From Biformimicrobium ophioploci (GTDB lineage Bacteria; Pseudomonadota; Gammaproteobacteria; Pseudomonadales; Cellvibrionaceae), in the NCBI RefSeq assembly GCF_030270605.1, contig NZ_BSYJ01000001.1:728261-792260 (forward strand): 64,000 nt of DNA. The letters run 5' to 3'. Position 1 is the first letter of the stretch, and the number at the start of each line of letters is the position of its first letter. Of this stretch, positions 41,080 to 49,933 are shown one piece after another. The translations under genes and the position numbers were made by a program. The notes beneath the pieces are model-generated. The model had not been told where the DNA came from and did no database searches. It worked only from the letters and a program-made list of their open reading frames with translations.

Positions 41080-41775
41080 ATGCAAGTGATCGGTCTGCTC
41101 GGTGGCATGAGCTGGGAAAGCACCGCAACCTATTATCGCCGGGTGAATGAGCAGGTGAAGGCATCACTCGGTGGCCTGCATTCCGCCCAGGTCGCGCTGT
41201 ACAGCGTCGACTTCGAGCCGATCGAAAAACTGCAACACGCCGGGGACTGGGAGGCGGCCGGAGCGCTGCTGGTTACTGCGGCAAGGCGCGTCGAGTCGGC
41301 AGGCGCGGACTTTCTGTTGATCTGCACCAACACCATGCACAAGCTGGCGGACCGTATTGAGGCTTCGCTGGATATCCCGCTGCTGCATATTGCGGATGCA
41401 ACCGCGGAGGTGATCCGTGAGCACGGGTTTACCCGGGTGGGCCTGCTGGGCACCGCATTCACCATGGAACAGGATTTTTATCGCGGCCGGCTGCAAAACC
41501 GGTTTGGTATCGATGTGATCGTGCCTGGCGCTGATGAGCGCAAACTGGTGCATGATGTGATTTACGATGAGCTCTGCCTAGGCCGCATTCACGCGGCGTC
41601 TAAGGCTGTGTACCTGCGCATTATCGAGTCCCTGCGTGAGCAGGGCGCGGAAGCCGTGATTCTGGGTTGCACCGAAATCGGCCTGCTGGTGCGGCCAGGC
41701 GATACCGATCTGCCTCTGCTCGATACCGTCGAGATTCATGCGCAGGCCGCCGTTGCACGGGCCCTGTCCCGGTAG
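41080..41775 (+). CDS. Aspartate/glutamate racemase family protein
   Basis: A 231-aa cofactor-free racemase. Two catalytic Cys regions are visible: LLICTNTMHKLA and VILGCTEIGLLV. N-terminal MQVIGLLGGMSWESTATYYRRVNE is typical of YgeA/amino acid racemases. ATG 41080 is used; a longer frame to 41011 lacks homology. Confidence 0.93.
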   Translation: MQVIGLLGGMSWESTATYYRRVNEQVKASLGGLHSAQVALYSVDFEPIEKLQHAGDWEAAGALLVTAARRVESAGADFLLICTNTMHKLADRIEASLDIPLLHIADATAEVIREHGFTRVGLLGTAFTMEQDFYRGRLQNRFGIDVIVPGADERKLVHDVIYDELCLGRIHAASKAVYLRIIESLREQGAEAVILGCTEIGLLVRPGDTDLPLLDTVEIHAQAAVARALSR

Positions 41776-41891
41776 CGCGTATTTCACCGGGGACTGGCAG
41801 GCGAGTAGACGTGCCTGCCCGCCCGGCAGGCCCGTGAAAGCGCAGGCTCACTATAATTCCTGTTTTCACATCGCCTGCAGCGAGGCCTTCT

Positions 41892-43289
41892 ATGGCACTC
41901 TGGAAACCGGACCCGTCTTTTTATCCATCCGCAAAAATGGCCATGCAGGCCCCGCCCGAAAGGCACGCCTATGTGGCGGCGCTGAACCATGGCCGCAATG
42001 ACAAACCGGATGCCATCTGTGTGGTGGACCTGGATGTCGTTTCGCCGACCTACGGCCAGCTGGTGTATACGCTGGAATTGCCCAACGTGGGCGACGAGCT
42101 GCATCACTTCAGCTGGAATGCCTGCAGTTCTGCGCTTTGCCCGCAGGCCCCGCATCCGCACCTGGAGCGGCGCTACCTGATCGTGCCGGGTATGCGCAGT
42201 TCGCGTTTGTACATCATCGATACCAGGCCGGATCCACGCGCGCCGAAGATCACCAAAGTGATCGAACCGGAGGATGTGATGGCTCGTTCCGGCTACAGCC
42301 GCCCGCACACCATCCATTGCGGTCCGGATGCGATCTATATCAGTGCGCTGGGCTCCGCCAATGGTGATGATGGCCCCGGTGGTATTTTCCTGATGGATCA
42401 TTTCAGCTTTGAGGTAATCGGGCCCTGGGAAATACATCGCGGCGACCAGCAGCTGGCGTACGACTTCTGGTGGCACCTGGCCGAGGACGTGCTGATCAGC
42501 AGCGAGTGGGCAAAGCCGGGCCAGTTTGAAGATGGCCTGGTACCGGCAGACCTGCTCGGCAATCAATACGGGCACCGGATACACTTCTGGGACCTGCGCA
42601 GGCGCAAACTGTTGCAGAGCGTGGATATCGGCGCGCAACACCAGATGCTGCTGGAGCTGCGGCCAGCGCACGACCCGCGCAAGAATTACGGCTTCGCGGG
42701 GGTGGTGGTGAGTACCGAAGACCTGTCCGCATCCATCTGGATGTGGCACCAGCAGGATGGTGACTGGCGCATGCGCAAGGTGATCGAGATCCCGGCCGTT
42801 GAGGCAGATCCAGACCAGTTGCCGCCACTGCTGAAGGATTTCGGCGCGGTGCCGCCACTGGTTACCGACATTGACCTGTCGCTGGATGACCGCTTCCTGT
42901 ATGTGTCCTGCTGGGGCCTGGGCGAACTGCATCAATATGATGTGAGCGATCCGCTGGTGCCGAAGCTCACCGGCAAGGTGCAGATCGGCGGCATCATCAA
43001 CAAGACCCCGCACCCACAGTCCGCGGGGCCGCTGCTGGGCGGGCCCCAGATGGTGGAAATCAGCCGCGATGGCAAGCGCGTGTACTTTACCAATTCCCTC
43101 TACAGCACCTGGGATGATCAGTTCTATCCGGAGCGCATGGGGGGCTGGATGGTAAAGGTGGATGTGCACCAGGACGGTGGTATGGCACTGGACCCGGATT
43201 TCTTTATCGACTTCGGTGAAACCCGGGTGCATCAGGTGCGCCTGGAAGGCGGAGACTCTTCCACCGATTCCTTCTGCTACCCCTCCTGA
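41892..43289 (+). CDS. Selenium-binding protein 56 family (methanethiol oxidase-like)
   Basis: A 465-aa beta-propeller-like protein. Typical stretches are DVVSPTYGQLVYTLELPNVGDELHHFSWNACSSALC, RYLIVPGMRSSRLYIIDT, HTIHCGPDAIYISALG, DFWWHLAEDVLISSEWAKP and the C-terminal GGMALDPDFFIDFG. Human and bacterial members oxidise methanethiol; the family binds copper or selenium. No signal peptide is apparent, unlike the periplasmic MtoX enzymes. The membrane-protein gene follows closely. Confidence 0.92.
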   Translation: MALWKPDPSFYPSAKMAMQAPPERHAYVAALNHGRNDKPDAICVVDLDVVSPTYGQLVYTLELPNVGDELHHFSWNACSSALCPQAPHPHLERRYLIVPGMRSSRLYIIDTRPDPRAPKITKVIEPEDVMARSGYSRPHTIHCGPDAIYISALGSANGDDGPGGIFLMDHFSFEVIGPWEIHRGDQQLAYDFWWHLAEDVLISSEWAKPGQFEDGLVPADLLGNQYGHRIHFWDLRRRKLLQSVDIGAQHQMLLELRPAHDPRKNYGFAGVVVSTEDLSASIWMWHQQDGDWRMRKVIEIPAVEADPDQLPPLLKDFGAVPPLVTDIDLSLDDRFLYVSCWGLGELHQYDVSDPLVPKLTGKVQIGGIINKTPHPQSAGPLLGGPQMVEISRDGKRVYFTNSLYSTWDDQFYPERMGGWMVKVDVHQDGGMALDPDFFIDFGETRVHQVRLEGGDSSTDSFCYPS

Positions 43290-43305
43290 GCGTGTGGACG
43301 GCGGC

Positions 43306-43989
43306 ATGGCACAAGTTGCACCGTGGCTGGCGATGCTGGGATTCGGTGCCTTCCACGGGCTGAATCCCGGCATGGGCTGGCTGTTCGCACTCTCACTGGG
43401 TTTGCAGCAGCGCAGCGAAAAAGTGATCTGGCTATCCCTGTTGCCCATCGCTGCGGGGCACGCGCTGGCCATCGCTCTGGCGGCGGTACTGGTGTTGCTC
43501 GGGCTGCGATTTATTTCCCTGGGGCAGCTGCAATGGCTGACCGCGTTCGCCCTGTTCCTGTTCGGCCTGTACAAGCTCTTCAACTTCTACCGTCACCCCC
43601 GCTGGGTGGGGATGAAAGTCGGCATGGGCGACCTGTTCCTGTGGTCATTCCTGATGGCTACGGCACATGGTGCCGGCCTGATGGTGATGCCCGCGCTGCT
43701 TCGCATGGCAGAGCAGCAGGGTATGGCGCAAGACCTGGACCTGGATATCGTACAGCACCCGGGCGCGCATGCGGATCACGCCTTGGCTGCGGGCGGTGCC
43801 CTGTGGCTGGGGGTGGGCGTGCATACACTGGCGATGGTCGCGGTCATGGGGGTGACGGCCTGGCTGGTTTATCGCAAGTTTGGCCTGGCGATATTACGCA
43901 GCCGCTGGATCAACTTCGACCTGATTTGGGCCATAGCGCTGATGATTGCGGCAGCGGCTGCATTTCTGGCGGCGATGGGGGTCGTTTAG
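43306..43989 (+). CDS. Membrane protein paired with the SBP56 gene
   Basis: A 227-aa protein with about six hydrophobic segments; His-rich positions in TMs (GAFHGLNPGMGWLFAL, AAGHALAIAL, TAHGAGLMVM) resemble metal-handling NicO/RcnA-like layouts. It begins about 17 bp after the SBP56 gene, so the two are co-transcribed. ATG 43306 is chosen; GTG 43294 is possible. Possibly supplies or exports a metal or sulfur species for the partner. Confidence 0.85.
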   Translation: MAQVAPWLAMLGFGAFHGLNPGMGWLFALSLGLQQRSEKVIWLSLLPIAAGHALAIALAAVLVLLGLRFISLGQLQWLTAFALFLFGLYKLFNFYRHPRWVGMKVGMGDLFLWSFLMATAHGAGLMVMPALLRMAEQQGMAQDLDLDIVQHPGAHADHALAAGGALWLGVGVHTLAMVAVMGVTAWLVYRKFGLAILRSRWINFDLIWAIALMIAAAAAFLAAMGVV

Positions 43990-44064
43990 GTGCATTTCCG
44001 TTTTCCCGCATACACCCTAAGCTGAATGCAGACCCTGAGGGAGGGTCCGGCCGTGGGAGGAAAT

Positions 44065-44310
44065 ATGAACCTACAAATCAGGTCCCTTGAGGGAAATATT
44101 TATCTTGTCGAGACGGTCGATGATACGGGAACCCGCCTGCTGACGGACCGTCAGCATCGCCCGGTCAAATTCCACTGTCTCGATGAAATTCGCCAGCACT
44201 TTCACTCCGCGCAGATCGACGAGGTCTGGCTGGAGCAGCAGACCCCCTATGAGGAAATGTGCGGACTCGGGGAAGACAAAAGCCTGCTGCGCATGAAGCT
44301 GAAATGGTAA
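44065..44310 (+). CDS. Small conserved protein, DUF6482-like
   Basis: An 81-aa protein, MNLQIRSLEGNIYLVETVDDTGTRLLTDRQ, with GGGAGG before ATG 44065. Soluble and acidic; C-terminal DEVWLEQQTPYEEMCG. Similar small proteins are frequent in marine gammaproteobacteria. Function unknown. The next gene overlaps its stop. Confidence 0.75.
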   Translation: MNLQIRSLEGNIYLVETVDDTGTRLLTDRQHRPVKFHCLDEIRQHFHSAQIDEVWLEQQTPYEEMCGLGEDKSLLRMKLKW

Positions 44311-44831
44311 CAGCACGGGGACTGCGCGCGATCCTGCCGGCTGCACTGCTTTTGTTCGCTGCCGGTTGCAGCAACGCCGATCCACAGACCGCAAAAACGC
44401 TGCCCCCGGACGAAACGCGGGGTGCCGGTATGCACCCCGGCTGGGACGTCGATGGAGATGGCATCAACGACTGTGAAAAAGACGGCAGTTGCGACCACAC
44501 CGTAGATTACTCCAGGCCGCGAGAGCGCAGTGTCATCGCGGTTACCCCTTCGTTCCCCTGCACGCCCAGGTTACAAAGCAGTATTGAGCAGATGATCTGC
44601 CTGGATACCGGCCTTGCTGCGCTGGATCGTGAACTTGCAGAGGTTTTCCAGAAGGCACTGGAAAAGACTGTGGATGAGAACGAACAGAAGTACCTGCGCG
44701 CGGAACAGCGCGGCTGGATCAAGGGTCGCAACGATTGCTGGAAGAGCGAAGACCGGCGCCGCTGCGCCGAGGAAAGCTATCGCCGGCGCATTGCGGAGCT
44801 GAATGACCGCTACCAGCTCGGTAACGGTTAA
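44304..44831 (+). CDS. Lipoprotein with LprI-like (DUF1311) domain
   Basis: A 175-aa lipoprotein (lipobox FAAGC at about residues 16-20). The C-terminal domain, SSIEQMICLDTGLAALDRELAEVFQKAL...QRGWIKGRNDCWK...CAEESYRRRIAELNDRY, is the LprI/DUF1311 pattern with its conserved Cys pairs; LprI inhibits lysozyme in mycobacteria. Between them lies a DGDGINDCEKDG calcium-loop-like stretch. ATG 44304 overlaps the previous stop. Confidence 0.85.
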   Translation: MVTARGLRAILPAALLLFAAGCSNADPQTAKTLPPDETRGAGMHPGWDVDGDGINDCEKDGSCDHTVDYSRPRERSVIAVTPSFPCTPRLQSSIEQMICLDTGLAALDRELAEVFQKALEKTVDENEQKYLRAEQRGWIKGRNDCWKSEDRRRCAEESYRRRIAELNDRYQLGNG

Positions 44832-44850
44832 CAGGTTACGAATAGCGCCG

Positions 44851-46662
44851 TTATTTCTTTTTGTTTTTCGGGTCTGCGATCTGCAGTTTCTGTCGTGCTA
44901 CGAAGGCATCCATCTGTGCTTCCAGCAGTGACAGTGGCAGGGCGCCGTTACCCAGCAGCGCATCGTGGAAGGCGCGGATGTCAAAATCGTCTCCCAGTGC
45001 CGCCTCTGCTTCCGCGCGCAGTTCGCGGATCTTGATCTCCCCCATCTTGTAGGACAGTGCCTGGCCCGGCCAGGAAATATAACGATCAACTTCCGCGCGT
45101 ACATTACCCTCGGACAGCGAGGTGTTGTCGGCAAGGAAGTCCAGCGCCTGCTCGCGACTCCAGCCCTGCGAGTGCACACCGGTATCGATCACCAGGCGGC
45201 AGGCGCGCCACATTTCATAGCTCAGGCGGCCGAAGTGCTCATAGGGCGTTTTATAGATGCCCATCTCGATGCCGAGGCGCTCCGAGTAAAGGCCCCAGCC
45301 TTCGCCATAGGCGCTCAGGTACAGCTGTTTTCGGAACTCCGGCACATTCTCCAGTTCCTGCGACAGCGCGTTCTGGTGGTGGTGGCCAGGCACACCTTCG
45401 TGCAGGGTCAGTGCGGGCAGTTCGTATAGCGGGCGCTGGTCGAGCGCATAGGTGTTGAGCCAGTAGGCCCCGCCGCGGGTACCGCCGATGGCAGCACTGT
45501 TGTAGGACGCCGTGGTGTAGTTGGGCGCAATCTCATCCGGGACTGGCACTATGCCGTAGGGCATGCGCGGCAGGTGGCCAAAAAACTCCGGCATTACATA
45601 GTCGATCTGCTTGGCCACATAGGCCGCTTCCTTGAGTAGCTCCTCTGCAGTCTTTGCATAGAACTGCGGGTCCGTACGCAGGAATTTGGTAAACGCCTTG
45701 AAGTCACCCTTGAAGCCGGACTCCTTGATCAACGCATCCATTTCCGCACGGATGCGCTTGACCTCCGCCAGGCCGATCTTGTGGATCTCTGCCGGGTCCA
45801 TATCGAGTGTCACATACTGTTTGATCTCGTGGCGGTAGTAGTCCTTGCCGCCCGGCAACTGTTCTGCACCGAGGCTGTCGGTCGCGGCCGTCAGATAATC
45901 GCCTTCAAAGAAATCGGCGAACTCCCGGAACGCCGGGATCACGGCCTCACCGATCACTTTTTTGCCGGCGGCCTGCAGGCGCTGCTGTTCCGCCTCAGGC
46001 ATAGTGGCTGGCAGTGCTTCAAAGGGCTCGTACAGGCTGCTTTTGGTGGGGTCTGAATAGACCTGTGCGCGCACCGTGGGGGCAATGCCCTGCACCACGA
46101 TTTTTGGTAACACGAAGCCGTCCTCTACGCCACGGCGCATATTGGCAATGTTCTCGCGAAAGTATCGCGGGATCTCTCCCAGCCTTTTCAGGTAGTCCTC
46201 GTAATCGCTGACCTTGCGCATGGCAAGGCCTTTACTGGCATTCAGCGCAAGGCTGTGGAACCCGTAAAAGGTATTGAGCGGGATGCGCTCGAGGCCGAGT
46301 TTGTCGCCCTCGATGGAGTTTTCCAGCACCCAGCCGAACAGGTCGTAATTGACCTGTTGCGTGTCGTCCAGCTCACTGCGTTCAATGCCCTCAAGGCGCT
46401 GCAGGAAGGTCTGCTCCGCGCGCAGGCGACGCTGGATGTCGGCGGGGGCGGCGGCCGGCAGTCGATGGTTGTATCCCGGCACACCCATGCGGCCCGCAGT
46501 CGTCGGGTTCTCCTCCAGGTAGTACTGCCAGTGGTCGTCGATCAGTGCCTGCAGCTGTGTGCTGGCGTTTTCGCTGGCTAAAGCGTTGGATATTTGGCTG
46601 GAAAGAGTCACCAGGAGCAGGCAAAGCAGTGCCGTGCCCCGGAACAGGCGTTGGATAGGCAT
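44851..46662 (-). CDS. Secreted DUF885 family protein (putative metallo-hydrolase)
   Basis: A 603-aa exported protein; signal peptide about 1-28 (RGTALLCLLLVTLSSQISNALA). The conserved TLHEGVPGHHHQ motif and later GEGWGLYSERLG are DUF885 marks, thought to be a metallopeptidase-like active site (HExxH-related). ATG 46662 is used over 46704 on signal-peptide grounds. Substrate unknown. Confidence 0.9.
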   Translation of the reverse strand: MPIQRLFRGTALLCLLLVTLSSQISNALASENASTQLQALIDDHWQYYLEENPTTAGRMGVPGYNHRLPAAAPADIQRRLRAEQTFLQRLEGIERSELDDTQQVNYDLFGWVLENSIEGDKLGLERIPLNTFYGFHSLALNASKGLAMRKVSDYEDYLKRLGEIPRYFRENIANMRRGVEDGFVLPKIVVQGIAPTVRAQVYSDPTKSSLYEPFEALPATMPEAEQQRLQAAGKKVIGEAVIPAFREFADFFEGDYLTAATDSLGAEQLPGGKDYYRHEIKQYVTLDMDPAEIHKIGLAEVKRIRAEMDALIKESGFKGDFKAFTKFLRTDPQFYAKTAEELLKEAAYVAKQIDYVMPEFFGHLPRMPYGIVPVPDEIAPNYTTASYNSAAIGGTRGGAYWLNTYALDQRPLYELPALTLHEGVPGHHHQNALSQELENVPEFRKQLYLSAYGEGWGLYSERLGIEMGIYKTPYEHFGRLSYEMWRACRLVIDTGVHSQGWSREQALDFLADNTSLSEGNVRAEVDRYISWPGQALSYKMGEIKIRELRAEAEAALGDDFDIRAFHDALLGNGALPLSLLEAQMDAFVARQKLQIADPKNKKK

Positions 46663-46704
46663 GATGAATCTTCTTTTTCTAAAGGGTCGCGGATGCGGGA
46701 TCAA

Positions 46705-46881
46705 TCAGTTCTGTTCGTGTTCGCGCGGCGGGTGCACGCAGGCCCGTGGGCCAAACAGGGGCTTCTGGTCCTTGTCCAGGTCCCACTTGAATTCCTTGTG
46801 GCAGTCAGCGCAGACCTTGCGACCGATGCTGATGAGCAGCACCAGGCTACCGCGACATTCAGGACAGGTTCTCTTGATCAT
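46705..46881 (-). CDS. Small zinc-ribbon protein
   Basis: A 58-aa protein with two CxxC knuckles (CPEC and CADC, about 16 residues apart) and a short basic/acidic tail. ATG 46881. It probably binds zinc; function unknown. It lies 42 bp upstream of the DUF885 start on the same strand. Confidence 0.7.
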   Translation of the reverse strand: MIKRTCPECRGSLVLLISIGRKVCADCHKEFKWDLDKDQKPLFGPRACVHPPREHEQN

Positions 46882-47161
46882 GGTGGGCCCCCGGATTTCC
46901 AAACCCCTAAATTACCCTGTTGGCGGAATTTCGCAAGCTGCGCACAGAAATATGCGGTGAAACCCGCCCTGTATTGATCTGTAAGTTTGCCCTGTTCGCA
47001 CGCCCAGTTTGTTAGTTTGTACAAGGTTGAATGGGCCGACTTAACAGTTTTGTCGCCTTAATTTACGTTGCTTGAGGAGGCGCTGAAATTTACTGGTTAC
47101 ATCCGGCTTATTGCAATAAGCTGATAGCTCAAATCACTTGTCGGGTTGCCGGACTTCAAGC

Positions 47162-49246
47162 ATGGAGCAGCAAGAAAGTCCCCGGCGGTATCGGGCCTTT
47201 ATCAGTTACAGTCATCACGATGTGCGTGCAGCGAAGTGGTTGCAACGCGCACTCGAATCCTATCGCGTGCCGAAATACCTGGTCGGGCGCAAAACAGCCA
47301 GGGGGCAGATTCCCGCGCGCCTGGGAAAGATATTTCTGGATCGCTCAGATCTGTCTGTGGCGGCGGATCTCGAGCAGCAACTTGACCAGCAACTCGGTCA
47401 GGCGCAAAGCCTGATCGTGGTTTGTTCTCCCGGCGCGGCAAAGTCGCGTTGGGTACAGGAAGAGATTCTCTACTTCCGCCGTCTGCACGGTGAAAACGCG
47501 CCCATTTTTGCCCTGATTATCGATGGCGAGCCATTCGCCGCAGCTTCCTCGCAGCCGGAACTGGAATGCCTCCCGGCTGCCTTGCGATTCAGGCTGGATG
47601 CCAACGGACAGTTGTCGGACCAGCCGGCAGAGCCCCTGGCGGCTGACCTGCGCACGCAGGGTGATGGCAAAAGAATGGCCCTGCTAAAGCTGGTGGCGGC
47701 CATGCTGGGCCTGCAGCTGGACGAGCTGGTACGCCGTGACCATCAGTTGCGTGTGCGCAACCTGAGGGTTCTGAGTGCGGCTGCCATGTTGGCGGTAGTG
47801 GTGCTGAGCAGCCTTTCCTATGCGGCGATCAAGGCCAGGAACCTGGCCGAGCAACAACGTCATGCGGCAGAGGGCCTGGTGAACCTGATGCTGACGGATT
47901 TACGGGAAAAGCTTGAACCTATCGGGCGCCTGGACGTGCTCGACGTTGTTGGCGAAGGAATACTCGAATACTACGCCGCTCAGGATGATGCATCGCTGCA
48001 GGACGATGCGCTTGGGCGCCAGGCCAGCGCCATGCATATGCTGGGGCAGATGCGTCAGGAGGCTGGCGATGTGGACCAGGCCATCCAGCTGTTCGCCATG
48101 GCTGCGCAAAAAACGGGGGAGATGTTGAAGCGCGCTCCGGATGACCCTCAGCGCATCTACGATCATGCGCAAAGTGTTTTCTGGGTTGGCTATCCGGATT
48201 ATGAAAGAGGGGATTACGAAAAAGCGCGGCACTGGTTCGATCAGTATCTGGCACTTGCCAGGCAACTGGTCACGGCTGATCCGGACAATGTCAGTTGGCA
48301 ACTGGAATTGTCCTATGCGCTGGCCGCGCAGGCCGTTCTGTATTTTGAGTACCGAAAACTGGAAAACAGCCTGGCCCTGTTCGAGGAGGCTGCGGGTCTG
48401 CTCGCGGCCATGCCTGACAACCAGGAAGCCCGACAGGAGCGGATCAATAATCTTGGCTGGATCGCCAGTGTGCAGCTAGCGCGCGGTCAATATAGCAGGG
48501 CAATAGCGGCTCGACTAAAACAGTTCGATGCGATCGAGCAATGGCGTGAGGAAGAGCCAAAACGCGATGACCTGAGAAGAGATCTGCTGACGACAGAGCA
48601 TCAGCTTGCGGGACTTTACCATCTGGTTGGTGAGGCAGAGCTAGGGGATCGTTTTTACCGTCGGGCCATGAATACCGCGAGGCAGCTCACACAACAGGAT
48701 CCGGATAACAAGGAATACCGGGCGCAGGTCTATAAGGTGCGGCTAGAGCGGATACTGTTTTCTGGAAAAGGACTCTCGGATGGGGCAGCGTTATTGGGTG
48801 ACATTCGCACTTTGGCCAATGCTCTGCCCGATAATAATGAAGTGCAGGTACTTCGTTGGTGGGCTGAATTGAGATTGATGTTGCTAGCTGGCCGTGGAAT
48901 TGCGGACTATCGAGAGCGGGAGACGGCTGGTGAGATTCTGAACTGGGTCGCTGATCGCCAAGAGGTCCGGCCTGGAGGCTATGTAGCGGCGCTCAGAGTG
49001 TTGGCAAATCTGGTTATGGCCGCGGACCCTGCTGCAGACCCGCAGCAAAAACTTGCATATCTAAAAGAGAGTCAGAAGGCGCTGGAGTCTATTGCAGATC
49101 CTGCCCGGTATGCGTTGCAGTGCTCGAGTGAAACCGGAGCGGTTTTCCTGGCAAAGGCGCGCCTTGGGCTGGAGTCGATTGAGCAAAGGATCGAGCGTTG
49201 TTTGGGGGTAGTACATGGAGATGTAGAAATGGCGAAAGAAAACTAA
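47162..49246 (+). CDS. TIR-domain protein with TM segment and TPR-like repeats
   Basis: A 694-aa protein. TIR domain about 8-150 (YRAFISYSHHD at 10-20, IFLDRSDLS at 58-65, LIVVCSPGAAKSRWVQEEI at 84-102), a single TM at about 202-223, and a long helical region with TPR-like repeats (GDVDQAIQLFAMAAQ, GDYEKARHWFDQYLALARQL). The TIR fold faces the cytosol. Possible NAD-cleaving or scaffold role; a catalytic Glu is not certain. Followed by a small acidic gene. Confidence 0.85.
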   Translation: MEQQESPRRYRAFISYSHHDVRAAKWLQRALESYRVPKYLVGRKTARGQIPARLGKIFLDRSDLSVAADLEQQLDQQLGQAQSLIVVCSPGAAKSRWVQEEILYFRRLHGENAPIFALIIDGEPFAAASSQPELECLPAALRFRLDANGQLSDQPAEPLAADLRTQGDGKRMALLKLVAAMLGLQLDELVRRDHQLRVRNLRVLSAAAMLAVVVLSSLSYAAIKARNLAEQQRHAAEGLVNLMLTDLREKLEPIGRLDVLDVVGEGILEYYAAQDDASLQDDALGRQASAMHMLGQMRQEAGDVDQAIQLFAMAAQKTGEMLKRAPDDPQRIYDHAQSVFWVGYPDYERGDYEKARHWFDQYLALARQLVTADPDNVSWQLELSYALAAQAVLYFEYRKLENSLALFEEAAGLLAAMPDNQEARQERINNLGWIASVQLARGQYSRAIAARLKQFDAIEQWREEEPKRDDLRRDLLTTEHQLAGLYHLVGEAELGDRFYRRAMNTARQLTQQDPDNKEYRAQVYKVRLERILFSGKGLSDGAALLGDIRTLANALPDNNEVQVLRWWAELRLMLLAGRGIADYRERETAGEILNWVADRQEVRPGGYVAALRVLANLVMAADPAADPQQKLAYLKESQKALESIADPARYALQCSSETGAVFLAKARLGLESIEQRIERCLGVVHGDVEMAKEN

Positions 49247-49257
49247 AGGAGATAAGT

Positions 49258-49830
49258 ATGAGTACTCTGGATATTGAAAAAATGGAAGAATCCTCCGCGG
49301 TTGAGGGAGGCGATGCGTTAGGCAAGACTAAAAACAAGGTGTTTAAAATCAAGATCGGTCCAGCGGACCGGGGCGCAGAATGTAATGTGAAGTTTGAGGC
49401 GGATACCGGGCACTGTAGGGAGTTTCCGGGAACCATCAAAACCAATGGCGCGATCGACATTAACAACTCCGAGGCCGATAAAACCATTACCCTGGAATTC
49501 CGTCTTGCTGAGAGTGTCTATGAAGGGTATGAATTCAACAGTCAGTCCTTCAGCTTCTACTTTGATCCTGTTGCCAGCGAGGCGGACGCTAGCCTGAATC
49601 AATTCGGTGATCCGGTATGTGATTCTTCCTGGCAGGCCGGAGTCGGAAAGCCGGATCAGGGCGAATTTGCGTTCGAAAAGACCAAAGATGACGGACGTAC
49701 CCTGATCGTGAAAGATAAGAATAACCCTGGCACCTGGCAGTACACGCTTACCTTGTTCAAGAAGGGCAACCCTGAGGAGTCGGTGCTAATTGATCCGCCC
49801 ATCAGGAATTCAAGTAAAATGTCATACTGA
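49258..49830 (+). CDS. Small acidic protein of unknown function
   Basis: A 190-aa acidic protein with AAAGGAG 7 bp before ATG 49258, 11 bp after the TIR gene. An N-terminal low-complexity stretch (DIEKMEESSAVEGGDALG) precedes beta-rich segments (VKFEADTGHCREFPGTIKTNG, FQ-like FSFYFDPVASEAD). No family is recognised. Probably co-transcribed with the TIR gene as ligand, substrate or partner. Confidence 0.7.
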   Translation: MSTLDIEKMEESSAVEGGDALGKTKNKVFKIKIGPADRGAECNVKFEADTGHCREFPGTIKTNGAIDINNSEADKTITLEFRLAESVYEGYEFNSQSFSFYFDPVASEADASLNQFGDPVCDSSWQAGVGKPDQGEFAFEKTKDDGRTLIVKDKNNPGTWQYTLTLFKKGNPEESVLIDPPIRNSSKMSY

Positions 49831-49933
49831 CGATTGAACTAAGCGCGATAAATAAATGCTGTCTTTAATTCGCGCAAAGCCCGCTCAGCTTGCTGTGGCG
49901 CAGGTGAGTGGGCTCTAGTTTTTCCAGTCAATC

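Noticed and set aside
41784..43583. 599-codon minus-strand frame opposite SBP56
   Set aside because: No recognisable domain; SBP56 on the plus strand is clearly real.
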